Positions 28,510 through 37,779 of a DNA stretch of 64,000 nucleotides are shown piece by piece. The notes under the pieces were generated by a model that was not told the DNA's origin, made no database searches, and saw only the letters and a list, made by a program, of their open reading frames with translations. The position numbers were made by a program, and so were the translations under genes. Positions within the stretch are counted from its first letter, which is position 1. The number at the start of each line of letters is the position of its first letter. The DNA comes from Pseudomonas rhizosphaerae (GTDB taxonomy: Bacteria > Pseudomonadota > Gammaproteobacteria > Pseudomonadales > Pseudomonadaceae), in NCBI RefSeq assembly GCF_000761155.1, contig NZ_CP009533.1:2294001-2358000 (forward strand), in the 5' to 3' direction.

Positions 28510-29271
28510 ATGCATGTCAAAGACAAAGTGTTCATGGTCAGTGGCGCCGCCTCCGGGCTGGGCGCCGCTACCGCGCGGATGCTGGCCCAGGCCGGTGCGC
28601 GCCTGATGCTGGTAGACCTCAATGCCGAGGCGTTGCAGGCGCAGGCCACTGAGCTGGAAGCAGGTTACGCAGTGGCCGACATCACCCAGGCCGATGCGGC
28701 CCAGGCCGCCGTGGACATGGCCCTGCACAGCTTTGGCGAACTGCACGGCCTGGTCAATTGCGCCGGCGTGGTCGCCGGCGAAAAGATCCTCGGCAAGCAG
28801 GGCGCGCACTCACTGGACAGCTTCAGCCGGATTATCAATATCAACCTGATCGGCACCTTCAATCTGCTGCGTCTGGCTGCCGAAGCCATTTCCAAAAGCA
28901 CCGCGAATGCCGAAGGCGAGCGCGGGGTGATCATCAATACCGCTTCGGTGGCTGCTTTCGACGGCCAGGTAGGTCAGGCGGCGTATGCGGCGTCCAAGGG
29001 CGCGGTGGCCAGCATGACCCTGCCGGCGGCGCGCGAGCTGGCCCGCTACGGCATTCGCGTAATGACCATCGCGCCGGGCATCTTCGAAACACCGATGATG
29101 GCCGGCATGACCGATGAGGTGCGCGCTGCCTTGAGCGCCGACGTACCCTTTCCACCACGCCTGGGCAAGCCCGAGGAATATGCGGCACTGGTGCGCCACA
29201 TCATCGAAAACAGCATGCTCAATGGCGAGGTGATCCGTCTCGACGGCGCCCTGCGCATGGCGGCCAGATAA
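28510..29271 (+). CDS. short-chain dehydrogenase, 3-hydroxyacyl-CoA dehydrogenase-like (HSD17B10 type)
   Basis: A 253-residue SDR with NAD-binding VSGAASGLGAATARML (about 10-25), DLNAEAL, INTASVAAFDGQVGQAAYAASKGAV split as NTASVAAFDGQ and YAASKGAV (catalytic Ser-Tyr-Lys) and IAPGIFETPMM. The overall pattern resembles type II 3-hydroxyacyl-CoA dehydrogenase (HSD17B10), oxidising 3-hydroxyacyl-CoA, which fits the flanking ligase and thiolase. It is the middle gene of the three-gene operon; a CAGGAGACC ribosome-binding site is 5 bases before the ATG. Confidence 0.92.
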   Translation: MHVKDKVFMVSGAASGLGAATARMLAQAGARLMLVDLNAEALQAQATELEAGYAVADITQADAAQAAVDMALHSFGELHGLVNCAGVVAGEKILGKQGAHSLDSFSRIININLIGTFNLLRLAAEAISKSTANAEGERGVIINTASVAAFDGQVGQAAYAASKGAVASMTLPAARELARYGIRVMTIAPGIFETPMMAGMTDEVRAALSADVPFPPRLGKPEEYAALVRHIIENSMLNGEVIRLDGALRMAAR

Positions 29272-29286
29272 CAAGGGAGACCGCAG

Positions 29287-30474
29287 ATGAATGAAGATCC
29301 GATCGTTATCGTCAGTGCCGTGCGCACACCCATGGGTGGCTTTCAGGGCGACCTGCGCAGCCTGACGGCGCCGCAGCTGGGCGCAGCCGCCATCGCCGCA
29401 GCCGTCGAGCGTGCCGGTGTCGAGGCTGGCAGCGTCGACCAGGTGCTGTTCGGCTGCGTGCTGCCAGCCGGGCTGGGCCAAGCCCCGGCGCGGCAGGCGG
29501 CACTGGGTGCCGGGCTGCCCTATGCAACCACCTGCACCACCCTGAACAAGATGTGCGGCTCGGGCATGCAAGCCATGCTCATGGGCCATGATGCGCTGCT
29601 GGCGGGCAGTGCCCGTGTGGTGGTTGCCGGCGGTATGGAAAGCATGTCCAACGCGCCGTACCTGCTGGACCGCGCCCGCGACGGTTATCGCATGGGCCAC
29701 GGTCGGGTACTCGACCACATGTTCCTCGATGGTCTGGAAGACGCTTACGAACCCGGCCGGTTGATGGGCACCTTTGCCGAGGACTGCGCCCAGGGGCACG
29801 GTTTCAGCCGTCAGACGCAGGACGAATTCGCCCTGGCCTCGCTGAGCCGCGCACGCCAGGCCATCAGCGACGGCAGTTTCACCTCGCAGATCGTGCCGGT
29901 GCAGGTCACGCGCAACAAGCAAACGCTAACCATCAGTGACGACGAGCAGCCACCCAAGGCCAATCCGGACAAGATCCCCACGCTGAAACCGGCCTTTCGC
30001 GAGGGCGGCACGGTGACGGCGGCCAACTCCAGCTCCATTTCCGATGGGGCTGCCGCCTTGCTGTTGATGCGTCGTAGCGAAGCTCAGGCTCGCGGACTCG
30101 CACCGCTGGCGGTCATTCATGGGCACACGGCCTTTGCCGACGCGCCGCACCTGTTCCCCGTAGCGCCCATTGGCGCCATTCGCAAGCTGGTGGAAACCAC
30201 CGGGTGGGCGTTGCCAGACGTCGACCTGTTCGAGATCAACGAAGCATTCGCCGTGGTCACCCTGGCCGCCATGCAGGCGCTCGACTTGCCGGCGGACAAG
30301 GTCAACGTCAACGGCGGTGCCTGCGCCTTGGGCCACCCGATTGGCGCCTCTGGCGCGCGCATCGTGGTGACCTTGCTGGCGGCCCTGCGGCAACGCAACC
30401 TGCGCCGTGGCATCGCCGCGATCTGTATCGGCGGCGGCGAAGCGACGGCCATTGCGGTGGAGTGCCTGTATTGA
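29287..30474 (+). CDS. acetyl-CoA C-acyltransferase (thiolase)
   Basis: A 395-residue thiolase. The acyl-accepting Cys is in TLNKMCGSGMQAM (about 88), the C-terminal catalytic His is in GGACALGHPIGASGAR (about 351), and the proton-donor Cys is in AAICIGGGEATAI (about 381). FEINEAFAVV is also present. It would cleave 3-oxoacyl-CoA made by the SDR. GGEAT replaces the more usual GGQG-type ending, which may reflect a specialised acyl chain. Last gene of the ligase-SDR-thiolase operon. The related P. aeruginosa PA2553-PA2555 cluster has the same order. Confidence 0.93.
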   Translation: MNEDPIVIVSAVRTPMGGFQGDLRSLTAPQLGAAAIAAAVERAGVEAGSVDQVLFGCVLPAGLGQAPARQAALGAGLPYATTCTTLNKMCGSGMQAMLMGHDALLAGSARVVVAGGMESMSNAPYLLDRARDGYRMGHGRVLDHMFLDGLEDAYEPGRLMGTFAEDCAQGHGFSRQTQDEFALASLSRARQAISDGSFTSQIVPVQVTRNKQTLTISDDEQPPKANPDKIPTLKPAFREGGTVTAANSSSISDGAAALLLMRRSEAQARGLAPLAVIHGHTAFADAPHLFPVAPIGAIRKLVETTGWALPDVDLFEINEAFAVVTLAAMQALDLPADKVNVNGGACALGHPIGASGARIVVTLLAALRQRNLRRGIAAICIGGGEATAIAVECLY

Positions 30475-30601
30475 GCGTCTCGATGGCCCGGAGGCTTGCC
30501 CGGCGCGAACGGATGGATTAGAACTGACGACCGCAAGGCCGGAGCAACGATTGCCCTGGCCTATCTGGTCCGTTTCGCGCAGAAGCGGTTAGCGAGGATG
30601 A

Positions 30602-31660
30602 GTGAACCTGCCCCGACACCCGCTCGACGCTTCGTCGCTGCGCGATACGATTTCGATCCACCTGGTACGCGAGGCCGTGCGCGACAGCCATGTCGACGTC
30701 GGTCCTATCCTTCAAACGGTAGGCATCGACGGTGCGCTGCTGCTCGATGAGCAGGCCCGGGTGCCGGTCAGCAGCTACGCTCGGCTCTGGCGCCAGTTGG
30801 CCCGCGCGCTCGACGACGAATTCTTCGGCATGGACGCGCGGCCCTTGCGCCGCGGCAGCTTTGCTTTCCTGTGCCAGGCCTGCATGCATCAGCCCACCGT
30901 GGCTGACGCGCTCAAGCGGGCCCTGGAGTTTCTCGGGCTGATGCTCGCCGACTACGACGCACGCCTGGCGACCCAGCAATCGCTGGCGGAGATTGTCATA
31001 CGCGAGCGCGGCGCCGAGCCCAAGCGGGCGTTTTCCTGTTTCACCTACTGGATGATCGTGCACGGCATCGCCTGCTGGCTGGCGGGTCGGCGCATCCCGA
31101 TCCTGGCGATGGAGCTGCGCGGACCTGCACCTGCGTACTTAGGCGATTACCAGGTGATGTTCTCGGCCAACCTGCGCTTCGACCGGCCACGCACTCGGCT
31201 CATTTTCGCTGCCGAGCACCTGAACATTCCTGTACGACGCAGCGCAACGGAGCTTCGGCGCTTCCTCGCCCGTGCCCCGGCCAACATCCTGGTGCGCTAC
31301 CGCGATCCGGAGAGCCTCGGCTGGCGCATTCGGCAACACCTGCGCAACCTGCCGGCGGCGCAGTTTCCGCCGATCGAAGCCATGGCAAGCCATTGCGGGG
31401 TCTCGGTGGCCACGCTGCGTCGGCGCCTGGCCGAGGAGGGCGCCGGTTACCAGGTGCTCAAGGACAGTGTGCGCCGGGAGCGCGCGGTGCTCTGGCTGGC
31501 CGAGCCCCAGGCGACTTTCGAAGACATCGCCGAGCGCTTGGGTTTTGCCGACGCCAGCTCGTTTTACAAGGCGTTTCGCAAATGGACCGGCGCCAGCCCC
31601 GGCCACTATCGCAGCCTCATTCTCGACGCAGGCGATTCACAGGGTGCCCGCCAGAATTAA
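30602..31660 (+). CDS. AraC-family regulator with arabinose-binding-type N-terminal domain (OruR/PhbR type)
   Basis: A 352-residue protein with a GTG start placed behind GCGAGGATGA. Residues about 20-210 fit the pfam12625 N-terminal domain (EFFGMDARPLRRGSFAFLCQ), and about 240-345 carry the AraC double HTH (IEAMASHCGVSVATLRRRLAEEG; FEDIAERLGFADASSFYKAFRKW). Regulators of this type often control adjacent fatty acid, polyhydroxybutyrate or amine catabolic genes. It follows the thiolase by 127 bases and probably regulates that operon; the ABC operon downstream is the alternative target. Confidence 0.9.
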   Translation: MNLPRHPLDASSLRDTISIHLVREAVRDSHVDVGPILQTVGIDGALLLDEQARVPVSSYARLWRQLARALDDEFFGMDARPLRRGSFAFLCQACMHQPTVADALKRALEFLGLMLADYDARLATQQSLAEIVIRERGAEPKRAFSCFTYWMIVHGIACWLAGRRIPILAMELRGPAPAYLGDYQVMFSANLRFDRPRTRLIFAAEHLNIPVRRSATELRRFLARAPANILVRYRDPESLGWRIRQHLRNLPAAQFPPIEAMASHCGVSVATLRRRLAEEGAGYQVLKDSVRRERAVLWLAEPQATFEDIAERLGFADASSFYKAFRKWTGASPGHYRSLILDAGDSQGARQN

Positions 31661-31829
31661 CGATGCCCGAAATGCCTAGGTAGCGGCGAATCGCAAGCCC
31701 TGAACGGCAGTTGTCAGGGGCCAGCCAGTGAATCTGTCCGATCAAACCTCGAATCGCCGCACAACGCAGGGTGCCGGCCGGCGTTTTGCGCGCCCATAAT
31801 GAAAACACAACAACAAAGGTGTCCATGCC

Positions 31830-32795
31830 ATGTTCAAGGACCACATCGTCAAGCCCCGCGCAACCGACAGCCCGGCCTTCATGGGTACGGTGGCCGCCGT
31901 CACCTTCGCCGTCACCCTGTTCGCCGGCCTGGGCGAGAGCGGCCTGGCGCGGCTGATGGCGCCGATACTGCTGGACCTGCAGGCACCCCTGGCCCGGGAC
32001 ATTGCCGTAGCGGTCACTTTCACCCTGACGCTGGTCCTCAATCTGTTCGTGCTCGGGCGGTTCCCCTTGCGGGCGCAGATCGTCACGGTGTGGTGCGAAC
32101 TGCTGTTGATGTTCCTGCTGTTCTTCGACACCTTCGATCTGTCTTACTCGTTCATCGCCACCAAGGTCGGCTTCATGATTACCCAAGGGGTATTCACGAC
32201 CGTGTACGTGTCGGCGATTTCCATCGCCATCGCCTTCGTGCTTGCTCTGCTGGGCGCCACCGCGCGCTTGTCGTCGAACGGTTTCGCCATCGCCATCGCG
32301 AGTTTCTACACCTCGTTCTTCCGTGGCGTGCCATTGCTGATCCAGATCTACCTCATCTACCTGGGTATTCCGCAACTGGGCTATGTGGTCGGTGCCGTGC
32401 CCGCAGGCATCCTGGCCCTGTCGCTGTGCTACGGCGCGTATATGACGGAGATCTTCCGTGCGGGCATCAGCAGCATTCCGCGCGGGCAATGGGAGGCGTC
32501 GCGAGCCATTGGGCTGTCGCCGCTGCAGACCATGATGCGGGTGGTGCTGCCACAGTCCATGCGGCTGATCATTCCGCCCACCGGCAACCAGTTCATCTCC
32601 ATGCTCAAGGACAGTTCGCTGGTGTCGGTGATCGGCGTCTGGGAGTTGATGTTCCTGGCGCGCACCCAGGGCCGCGCGGAGTTCCGCCACCTGGAAATGC
32701 TGATTACCGCAGCGGTGCTGTACTGGGTGCTGTCGATCGTGCTGGAAACGGTCCAGGCACGCCTGGAAAAGCACTTCAATCGCGCCCATCGTTGA
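31830..32795 (+). CDS. polar amino-acid ABC transporter permease, with N-terminal extension
   Basis: A 321-residue inner-membrane protein. The C-terminal 210 residues are a HisM/GlnP-type permease (QGVFTTVYVSAISIAIAFVL; SFYTSFFRGVPLLIQIYLIY; EASRAIGLSPLQTMMRVVLPQ is the EAA coupling loop). The N-terminal 110 residues hold about three extra hydrophobic helices not found in the usual 220-residue family member. Only one permease is encoded, so it is probably a homodimer. Next genes are the ATPase and the binding protein. Confidence 0.92.
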   Translation: MFKDHIVKPRATDSPAFMGTVAAVTFAVTLFAGLGESGLARLMAPILLDLQAPLARDIAVAVTFTLTLVLNLFVLGRFPLRAQIVTVWCELLLMFLLFFDTFDLSYSFIATKVGFMITQGVFTTVYVSAISIAIAFVLALLGATARLSSNGFAIAIASFYTSFFRGVPLLIQIYLIYLGIPQLGYVVGAVPAGILALSLCYGAYMTEIFRAGISSIPRGQWEASRAIGLSPLQTMMRVVLPQSMRLIIPPTGNQFISMLKDSSLVSVIGVWELMFLARTQGRAEFRHLEMLITAAVLYWVLSIVLETVQARLEKHFNRAHR

Positions 32796-32813
32796 ACGGC
32801 CAGGGAGAGTGAC

Positions 32814-33584
32814 ATGAATCATTCGAGGGTTTCCGACGTGGCCAGCCAGCAAGCGGGTGTCCGCGTGCGCAAACTGAACAAGTGGTACGGCGAATTCCAT
32901 GTGCTCAAGGACATCGACCTGCACATTGCCAGTGGCGAGATCGTGGTCATCTGCGGGCCGTCGGGCTCCGGCAAGTCCACGCTGATCCGCTGCCTGAACC
33001 TGCTCGAAGACTTTCAGCAGGGCGAGGTGATCATCGGCGATACGCCGCTGACCCGCAGCGCCGCCTGCGTGGCCGGCATGCGCCGTCAGGTGGGCATGGT
33101 CTTTCAGCAGTTCAACCTGTTTCCGCACCTGACCGTGCTTGACAACCTCATGCTCGGGCCGCGTCTGGTCAGCCGCCTCAGCGATGCCGAAGCGCGGGCG
33201 CTGGCCCACGAATACCTGGAACGGGTGCGCATCGGTAACCAGGCCGACAAGTATCCAGGGCAGCTGTCCGGTGGCCAGCAGCAACGCGTGGCGATCGCCC
33301 GAGCGTTGTGCATGCGCCCGCGGATCATGCTCTTCGATGAACCGACCTCGGCGCTCGACCCGGAGATGGTCAAGGAGGTGCTTGATGTCATGGGCGAGTT
33401 GGCCAAGGACGGCATCACCATGCTCTGCGTGACCCATGAAATGGGCTTTGCCCGCCGGGTTGCCGACCGGATCATCTTCATGGACCGGGGCTGCATCGTC
33501 GAAGAGGCCAAGCCACAGGACTTCTTCGATCATCCCCAGCACGAACGGGCGCGGGAGTTTCTCTCGCAGATTCTCAGCCGCTGA
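32814..33584 (+). CDS. amino-acid ABC transporter ATP-binding protein (GlnQ/HisP type)
   Basis: A 256-residue ATPase with Walker [11 protein letters not shown] (about 48), Q-loop [15 protein letters not shown], signature [15 protein letters not shown], Walker [16 protein letters not shown] and H-loop THEMGF. The [12 protein letters not shown] stretch is specific to polar amino-acid importers. It follows the permease by 18 bases and powers import from the periplasm. Confidence 0.95.
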   Translation: MNHSRVSDVASQQAGVRVRKLNKWYGEFHVLKDIDLHIASGEIVVICGPSGSGKSTLIRCLNLLEDFQQGEVIIGDTPLTRSAACVAGMRRQVGMVFQQFNLFPHLTVLDNLMLGPRLVSRLSDAEARALAHEYLERVRIGNQADKYPGQLSGGQQQRVAIARALCMRPRIMLFDEPTSALDPEMVKEVLDVMGELAKDGITMLCVTHEMGFARRVADRIIFMDRGCIVEEAKPQDFFDHPQHERAREFLSQILSR

Positions 33585-33681
33585 GCCGGTCGCCCGCTCA
33601 CCAGTGCCGATTACCGATTCACCCACGCTGCACACGCCACAAGAACGATAACCGCGTATCGCCGCTCTCTGGAGGTTCACC

Positions 33682-34521
33682 ATGACGTCGCTGACCCGCT
33701 TGTTCACCGTTGTCGCACTGGCCGGTGTGTTCACGGCCGGGGCCGGGGTTGCCTGGGCAGGCACCACCCTGGACCGCATCACTTCGACCAAGGTCATGAA
33801 AGTGGCCACGGCAGCCAACTGGCCACCGCAATCGTTCCTGGGGCCGGACAACGCCCTGCAGGGCTTCGATATCGACGTGGCCACCGAGATCGGCAAGCGG
33901 CTGGGCAGCAAGGTGGCGTTCGTCACGCCCGAGTACGGCATCATCACTGCCGGGCACTGGTCGAACCGCTGGGACATCTCAGTAGGCTCCATGACCCCGA
34001 CCCGCGAGCGCGGCCGGGTTCTGGATTTCCCGGCGGTCTATTACTACACGCCGTATGTATTCGCCGTGCACAAGGCCGCGGCCGGTACCAAGACCGCAGA
34101 CCTCAATGGCAAGATCATCGGCGTCGAGGCCGGCACCACGTCGGAGGACTACATCAATCGTCGACTGACCATCGATGCGGCCGACGTGCCGTCCTTCACC
34201 TATGACGTGGAGCCGGGCGAGGTTAAAACCTACGGCGACAGCATGGGCCCGCTGGATGACCTGCGCATGGGCAACGGTGTGCGTCTGAACGCAACCCTGT
34301 CGGCGTTGCCGACCATCACCGCTGCCATCAAGAACGGCTACCCGATCGTCCAGGTCGAGGGTAAGCCGGCCTACTACGAGCCGCTGGCGATCGCCGTGGA
34401 CAAGGGCGACGACGCCTTCAACGCGGCGCTGACCAAGGTCGTCGGCGAGATGAAAGCCGACGGTACCCTCAAGCAGCTGTCCGAAAAATGGTACGGCGCC
34501 GACCTCACCCAGGTGCAGTGA
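33682..34521 (+). CDS. amino-acid ABC transporter substrate-binding protein
   Basis: A 279-residue periplasmic protein (SBP family 3) with a Sec signal peptide (about 1-27, cleavage near AWA). The mature domain begins TLDRITSTKVMKVAT and has GFDIDVATEIGKRLGSKVAFVTPEYG and DISVGSMTPTRERGRVLDF, the amino-acid ligand-cleft motifs, and ends EKWYGADLT. A GGAGG ribosome-binding site precedes it. Ligand is probably an amino acid or related amine. Third gene of the transporter operon. Confidence 0.93.
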   Translation: MTSLTRLFTVVALAGVFTAGAGVAWAGTTLDRITSTKVMKVATAANWPPQSFLGPDNALQGFDIDVATEIGKRLGSKVAFVTPEYGIITAGHWSNRWDISVGSMTPTRERGRVLDFPAVYYYTPYVFAVHKAAAGTKTADLNGKIIGVEAGTTSEDYINRRLTIDAADVPSFTYDVEPGEVKTYGDSMGPLDDLRMGNGVRLNATLSALPTITAAIKNGYPIVQVEGKPAYYEPLAIAVDKGDDAFNAALTKVVGEMKADGTLKQLSEKWYGADLTQVQ

Positions 34522-34532
34522 CCCCCGGCCCT

Positions 34533-34559
34533 GCGCGTGCCCCTTGCTCCGGCACGCGC
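34533..34559 (+). other. intercistronic hairpin after the binding-protein gene
   Basis: GCGCGTGCC (34533-34541) and GGCACGCGC (34551-34559) pair perfectly around a 9-base loop. There is no T run, so it is more likely an mRNA-stabilising or attenuating stem that lets the binding protein be made in excess over the oxidase gene behind it. Confidence 0.6.
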
Positions 34560-34591
34560 CAGGCACACGCCCGACGAAGGACGATGTCTTC

Positions 34592-35890
34592 ATGTTCAGC
34601 TATATCGACAACTATTACACCGCGACCATGCGCGCGGCCCCCGTGCGCCCGCCGCTCACTGGCCAGGTCAGCGTCGACGTGTGCATCGTGGGCGGTGGCC
34701 TGGCGGGGCTGAGCACGGCATGGGAGCTGGTGTCGCGGGGCAAGTCCGTGGTGCTGCTGGAGGCGGCGCGGGTCGCCTGGGGGGCGTCGGGTCGCAATGG
34801 CGGGTTCGTGTTGCAGGGGTGGTCCGAAGGCCTGTCGGCCATCGAGCAGCGCTGCGGCAAGGACACCGCTGCGGCCCTGTTCAAACTGTCCCTGGAGGGC
34901 GTGGACAGTGTGCGCGAGACCATTACCGGGCACCAGTTGCCCGGCTGCGCGCCCAGTCGGGGCAAGCTGAGTGTCAGCCGCTTCGACAACGCCGACAGCC
35001 TCAAGCGCTTCAGCGAGCGCATGGACCGCGACTTCGGCTTTACCCTCGACTACCTCGACCGCGCCACCTTGCGCACCCTGCTTAACACCGAGCGTTATCA
35101 CCAGGGGCTGCGTGATACCCACGGTTTCCATTTCCATCCGCTGAATTACTGCCTGGGCCTGGCCGAGTTGATCGAGCAGAAGGGCGGGGTGATTCACGAG
35201 CAGTGCGCCATGCTCGAGGTCGCCAGCCGGGCAGGGCGCTCACAGGTGTCGACCGCCCACGGCAGTGTCGATTGCGCTGACGTGGTGTACTGCTGCGGCG
35301 GCTACGGCGGCCCGGAATTCGGCAAGCTGCACCGCGCCTTCCTGCCCATCGCCACCTACGTGGTCCTCACCGAACCGCTGGGCGCGCGTCTGCAGCAGGC
35401 GGTGCGCACTTCAGAAGCCGTCGGCGATTCCCGCCGCGCTTCGGACTATTACCGTATCGTCGACGGCGATCGGTTGCTTTGGGGCGGCCACATCACCACC
35501 CACAACCTGCAGGACGAACAGCGCCTGGCACAACTGCTCACTGCCGACATCCTCGACGTCTACCCGCAGTTGCAAGGGCTGAAGATCGACAAGGCCTGGT
35601 CTGGACTGATGGGCTACGCGCGGCACAAAATGCCCCACATCGGCCCAATCGGCCCGGGGCTGTGGTCCTGCGCTTCCTTCGGAGGGCACGGCATGAACAC
35701 CGCGCCGGCCGGGGGGAGGGTGATCGCCGAAGCCATCTGCGGCGAATCGGATCGCTACCGCCTGTTCGACCGCTATGGGTTGCAGTGGAACGGTGGTCCG
35801 TTCGGTCCGCCGGCGGCGCAATTGGTGTATACCGGGTTGAAGATGATGGACAGGTTCCAGGAACGACACGCCGGCGCAGGGCCGCGCTAA
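34592..35890 (+). CDS. FAD-dependent amine/amino-acid oxidoreductase (DAO family, PuuB-like)
   Basis: A 432-residue flavoprotein. The FAD dinucleotide-binding fold is at about residues 31-60 (VCIVGGGLAGLSTAWELVSRG, shown here as VGGGLAGLSTAWEL, with E of VLLEAARV), followed by GASGRNGGFVLQGWSE, characteristic of the DadA/PuuB group, and the C-terminal SFGGHGMNTAPAGGRVIAE. Related enzymes oxidise gamma-glutamylputrescine or D-amino acids. Start at 34592 is chosen because the family begins about 30 residues before the FAD fold. Immediately downstream of the amino-acid importer, it likely oxidises the imported compound. Confidence 0.9.
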   Translation: MFSYIDNYYTATMRAAPVRPPLTGQVSVDVCIVGGGLAGLSTAWELVSRGKSVVLLEAARVAWGASGRNGGFVLQGWSEGLSAIEQRCGKDTAAALFKLSLEGVDSVRETITGHQLPGCAPSRGKLSVSRFDNADSLKRFSERMDRDFGFTLDYLDRATLRTLLNTERYHQGLRDTHGFHFHPLNYCLGLAELIEQKGGVIHEQCAMLEVASRAGRSQVSTAHGSVDCADVVYCCGGYGGPEFGKLHRAFLPIATYVVLTEPLGARLQQAVRTSEAVGDSRRASDYYRIVDGDRLLWGGHITTHNLQDEQRLAQLLTADILDVYPQLQGLKIDKAWSGLMGYARHKMPHIGPIGPGLWSCASFGGHGMNTAPAGGRVIAEAICGESDRYRLFDRYGLQWNGGPFGPPAAQLVYTGLKMMDRFQERHAGAGPR

Positions 35891-35917
35891 CCCCTCCAGA
35901 CGCAAGGTCGACACGGC

Positions 35918-36388
35918 ATGGACGCACATTCCCCGAGCACATTGTTCAACCTCACCGAGAACGACCGGCAACTGCTGGCGCTGCTGCAAGCCAACGCCCG
36001 CGAACCGACTGCTTCGCTGGCGCGCAAGCTGGGCGTGTCGCGTTCCTCGGTGCAGGAACGCATTCAGCGGCTGGAGAAAGCCGGCGTCATCACCGGCTAC
36101 AGCGTACGCATCGACCACGACCGGATACAGCCGACCATCAACTGCTTCACCATGACCTCGTGCACCAACAAGAGCTACACCGACGTCATGACCACGCTAC
36201 GCAAGATCGACGCCGTGCAGGCGGTGTACGCGGTGTCCGGGGAGTCGGACTTCATCATCCACCTGGCCACCGGCACGCTGGGTGAACTCAACGCCGAGCT
36301 GACCCGGATCAACATGATCAAGGGCGTGGCGCATACGGCCTCGCACATCGTGATGGAAACCAAGTTCAGTCGTCGGTTGAGTGTGTAG
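35918..36388 (+). CDS. Lrp/AsnC-family transcriptional regulator
   Basis: A 156-residue regulator: HTH over about 12-70 (TASLARKLGVSRSSVQERIQRLEKAGVI) and RAM domain over about 75-150 (VQAVYAVSGESDFIIHLAT). It follows the flavin oxidase by 27 bases and most likely autoregulates and controls the transporter/oxidase operon in response to the amino acid carried, as Lrp-type regulators commonly do. Confidence 0.92.
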   Translation: MDAHSPSTLFNLTENDRQLLALLQANAREPTASLARKLGVSRSSVQERIQRLEKAGVITGYSVRIDHDRIQPTINCFTMTSCTNKSYTDVMTTLRKIDAVQAVYAVSGESDFIIHLATGTLGELNAELTRINMIKGVAHTASHIVMETKFSRRLSV

Positions 36389-36397
36389 GTGGGGAGA

Positions 36398-36423
36398 TGC
36401 CCGGTGCGGTGAGTCACCGGGCA
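36398..36423. terminator. bidirectional hairpin between convergent genes
   Basis: TGCCCGGTG (36398-36406) pairs perfectly with CACCGGGCA (36415-36423) across an 8-base loop. No clear T run. It separates the Lrp gene and the convergent oprD gene. Confidence 0.5.
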
Positions 36424-36441
36424 GGTTGGATACAGAGGGGG

Positions 36442-37689
36442 CTAGAGGTTGATCGGATACTGGGTGATGAACCTGACGTCATCCAGATCGCCGCTGAACG
36501 AGTTGCGGTAGGTGGCCTGGCGGACGCGGAAAGTCAGGTCTTTGAGCGGGCCGCTTTGTACCGTGTAGGCCGCTTCCAGGTCACGCTCCCATTCGGTCTG
36601 GCCGGTGGAACCGTTGGCCAGGGTGATGTTGTCGCCGCGCAGGTAGCGCGCGAATACATTGAGGCCCGGCACACCCAGGCCTGCAAAGTTGAAATCGTAG
36701 CGTGCCTGCCACGAGCGTTCATCCTCGCGGGTGAATTCGGCGTACTGCACGTAGTTGGCCAGGTAGTTGGTGTTGCCGCCGTCGGTGTAGAAGACGTAGC
36801 CACCCTTGCCGGTGATGGCCTGATAAGCCAGGGTCAGCTTGTGCGCGCCATAGCTGTAGGCCGTCTTGAAGCTGAACGAATTGCTGTCGATGTCACCACC
36901 GCGTTCGGCGCCCGTACTCTTCTGGTTATAGAACCTGAAGTCAGCGGAAAACGCCTGCGTGTCGTCGATAGGTTTGACCCAGCTCAACCCGGCGTATTTC
37001 TTCTTCCACAAATCCTCCACGTCCGAGGCATACAGCGCACCGGTCAAGGCCGGTGTGAAGTTGTAGGTGGCGCCATAGACATCCGCACGGGTCATGCCGC
37101 CCGCGTTGTGACCACTCTGGGCGTAGGTGCTGAGCGAGGTCAGGTGGGCGACATCGATCCGCAGGTTGTCGATTTCGTTGCTGCTCAGGTAGAACCCTTC
37201 GGTCGTTTCGGGCAACAAGCGGCTGTCGCCCGTGGAATAGACCGGCAGGTTGAGGGTCATTTCGCCGTACTTGAGGACTGTCTTCGACAGTTTGAGCTTG
37301 ACCGCTGCGGCAACTCGCGAATAGTCGTCTTCAGCCTTGTCGACTCCTGGCGTGTGCCTGCCGCTGCTGGGCAGCAAGCCCGTACCGATACGGTCCGAGC
37401 TGCTGTCGAGCTTCATGCCATAGAGGCCTATGGCGTCTATACCCAGGCCCAGGGTGCCTGGGGTGAAGCCCGAGGTGAAAGTCGCGATGAAGCCTTGAGC
37501 CCACTCTTCGCGATAGCTTTGGGTGTTCGGGCCGTTGTTGTGGAAATCACGGTTCAAGTAGAAGTTACGAGCCATGACTTGCGTGCTGCTGTCTTTGAAG
37601 AACGGGTTGTCGAGCACATCGTCGGCAAAAGCCGCAGGGGAAATGGCCGCGCACAGTGTCGCACTGCCAAGCATTAAAGCTGACCGCAT
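36442..37689 (-). CDS. OprD-family outer-membrane porin
   Basis: A 415-residue outer-membrane protein with a signal peptide (about 1-22, cleavage after AFA). The mature N-terminus FFKDSSTQVMARNFYLNRDF and repeated beta-strand patterns (EWAQGFIATFTSGFTPGTLG) are diagnostic of OprD/Occ channels, and it ends in a long terminal strand. Occ proteins pass small carboxylate-bearing compounds, amino acids or peptides. It is the last or a neighbouring gene of a peptide-type import module, supplying outer-membrane passage for the same substrate. Confidence 0.93.
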   Translation of the reverse strand: MRSALMLGSATLCAAISPAAFADDVLDNPFFKDSSTQVMARNFYLNRDFHNNGPNTQSYREEWAQGFIATFTSGFTPGTLGLGIDAIGLYGMKLDSSSDRIGTGLLPSSGRHTPGVDKAEDDYSRVAAAVKLKLSKTVLKYGEMTLNLPVYSTGDSRLLPETTEGFYLSSNEIDNLRIDVAHLTSLSTYAQSGHNAGGMTRADVYGATYNFTPALTGALYASDVEDLWKKKYAGLSWVKPIDDTQAFSADFRFYNQKSTGAERGGDIDSNSFSFKTAYSYGAHKLTLAYQAITGKGGYVFYTDGGNTNYLANYVQYAEFTREDERSWQARYDFNFAGLGVPGLNVFARYLRGDNITLANGSTGQTEWERDLEAAYTVQSGPLKDLTFRVRQATYRNSFSGDLDDVRFITQYPINL

Positions 37690-37779
37690 GGTGTTGACCC
37701 TTATCGAGAATAATCAGCAGATGGCGAAGTCTTGAAGCAAGATTATTGTTATGGGGCGTCCATGCCCTGCAGCGGTGAA

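Noticed and set aside
30495..30545. A sequence reading GGATGGATTAGAACTGACGA, reminiscent of the T-arm end of a tRNA gene
   Set aside because: The arms do not pair into a T-stem and no anticodon or D-arm could be found, so neither a tRNA nor a convincing tRNA fragment is supported.
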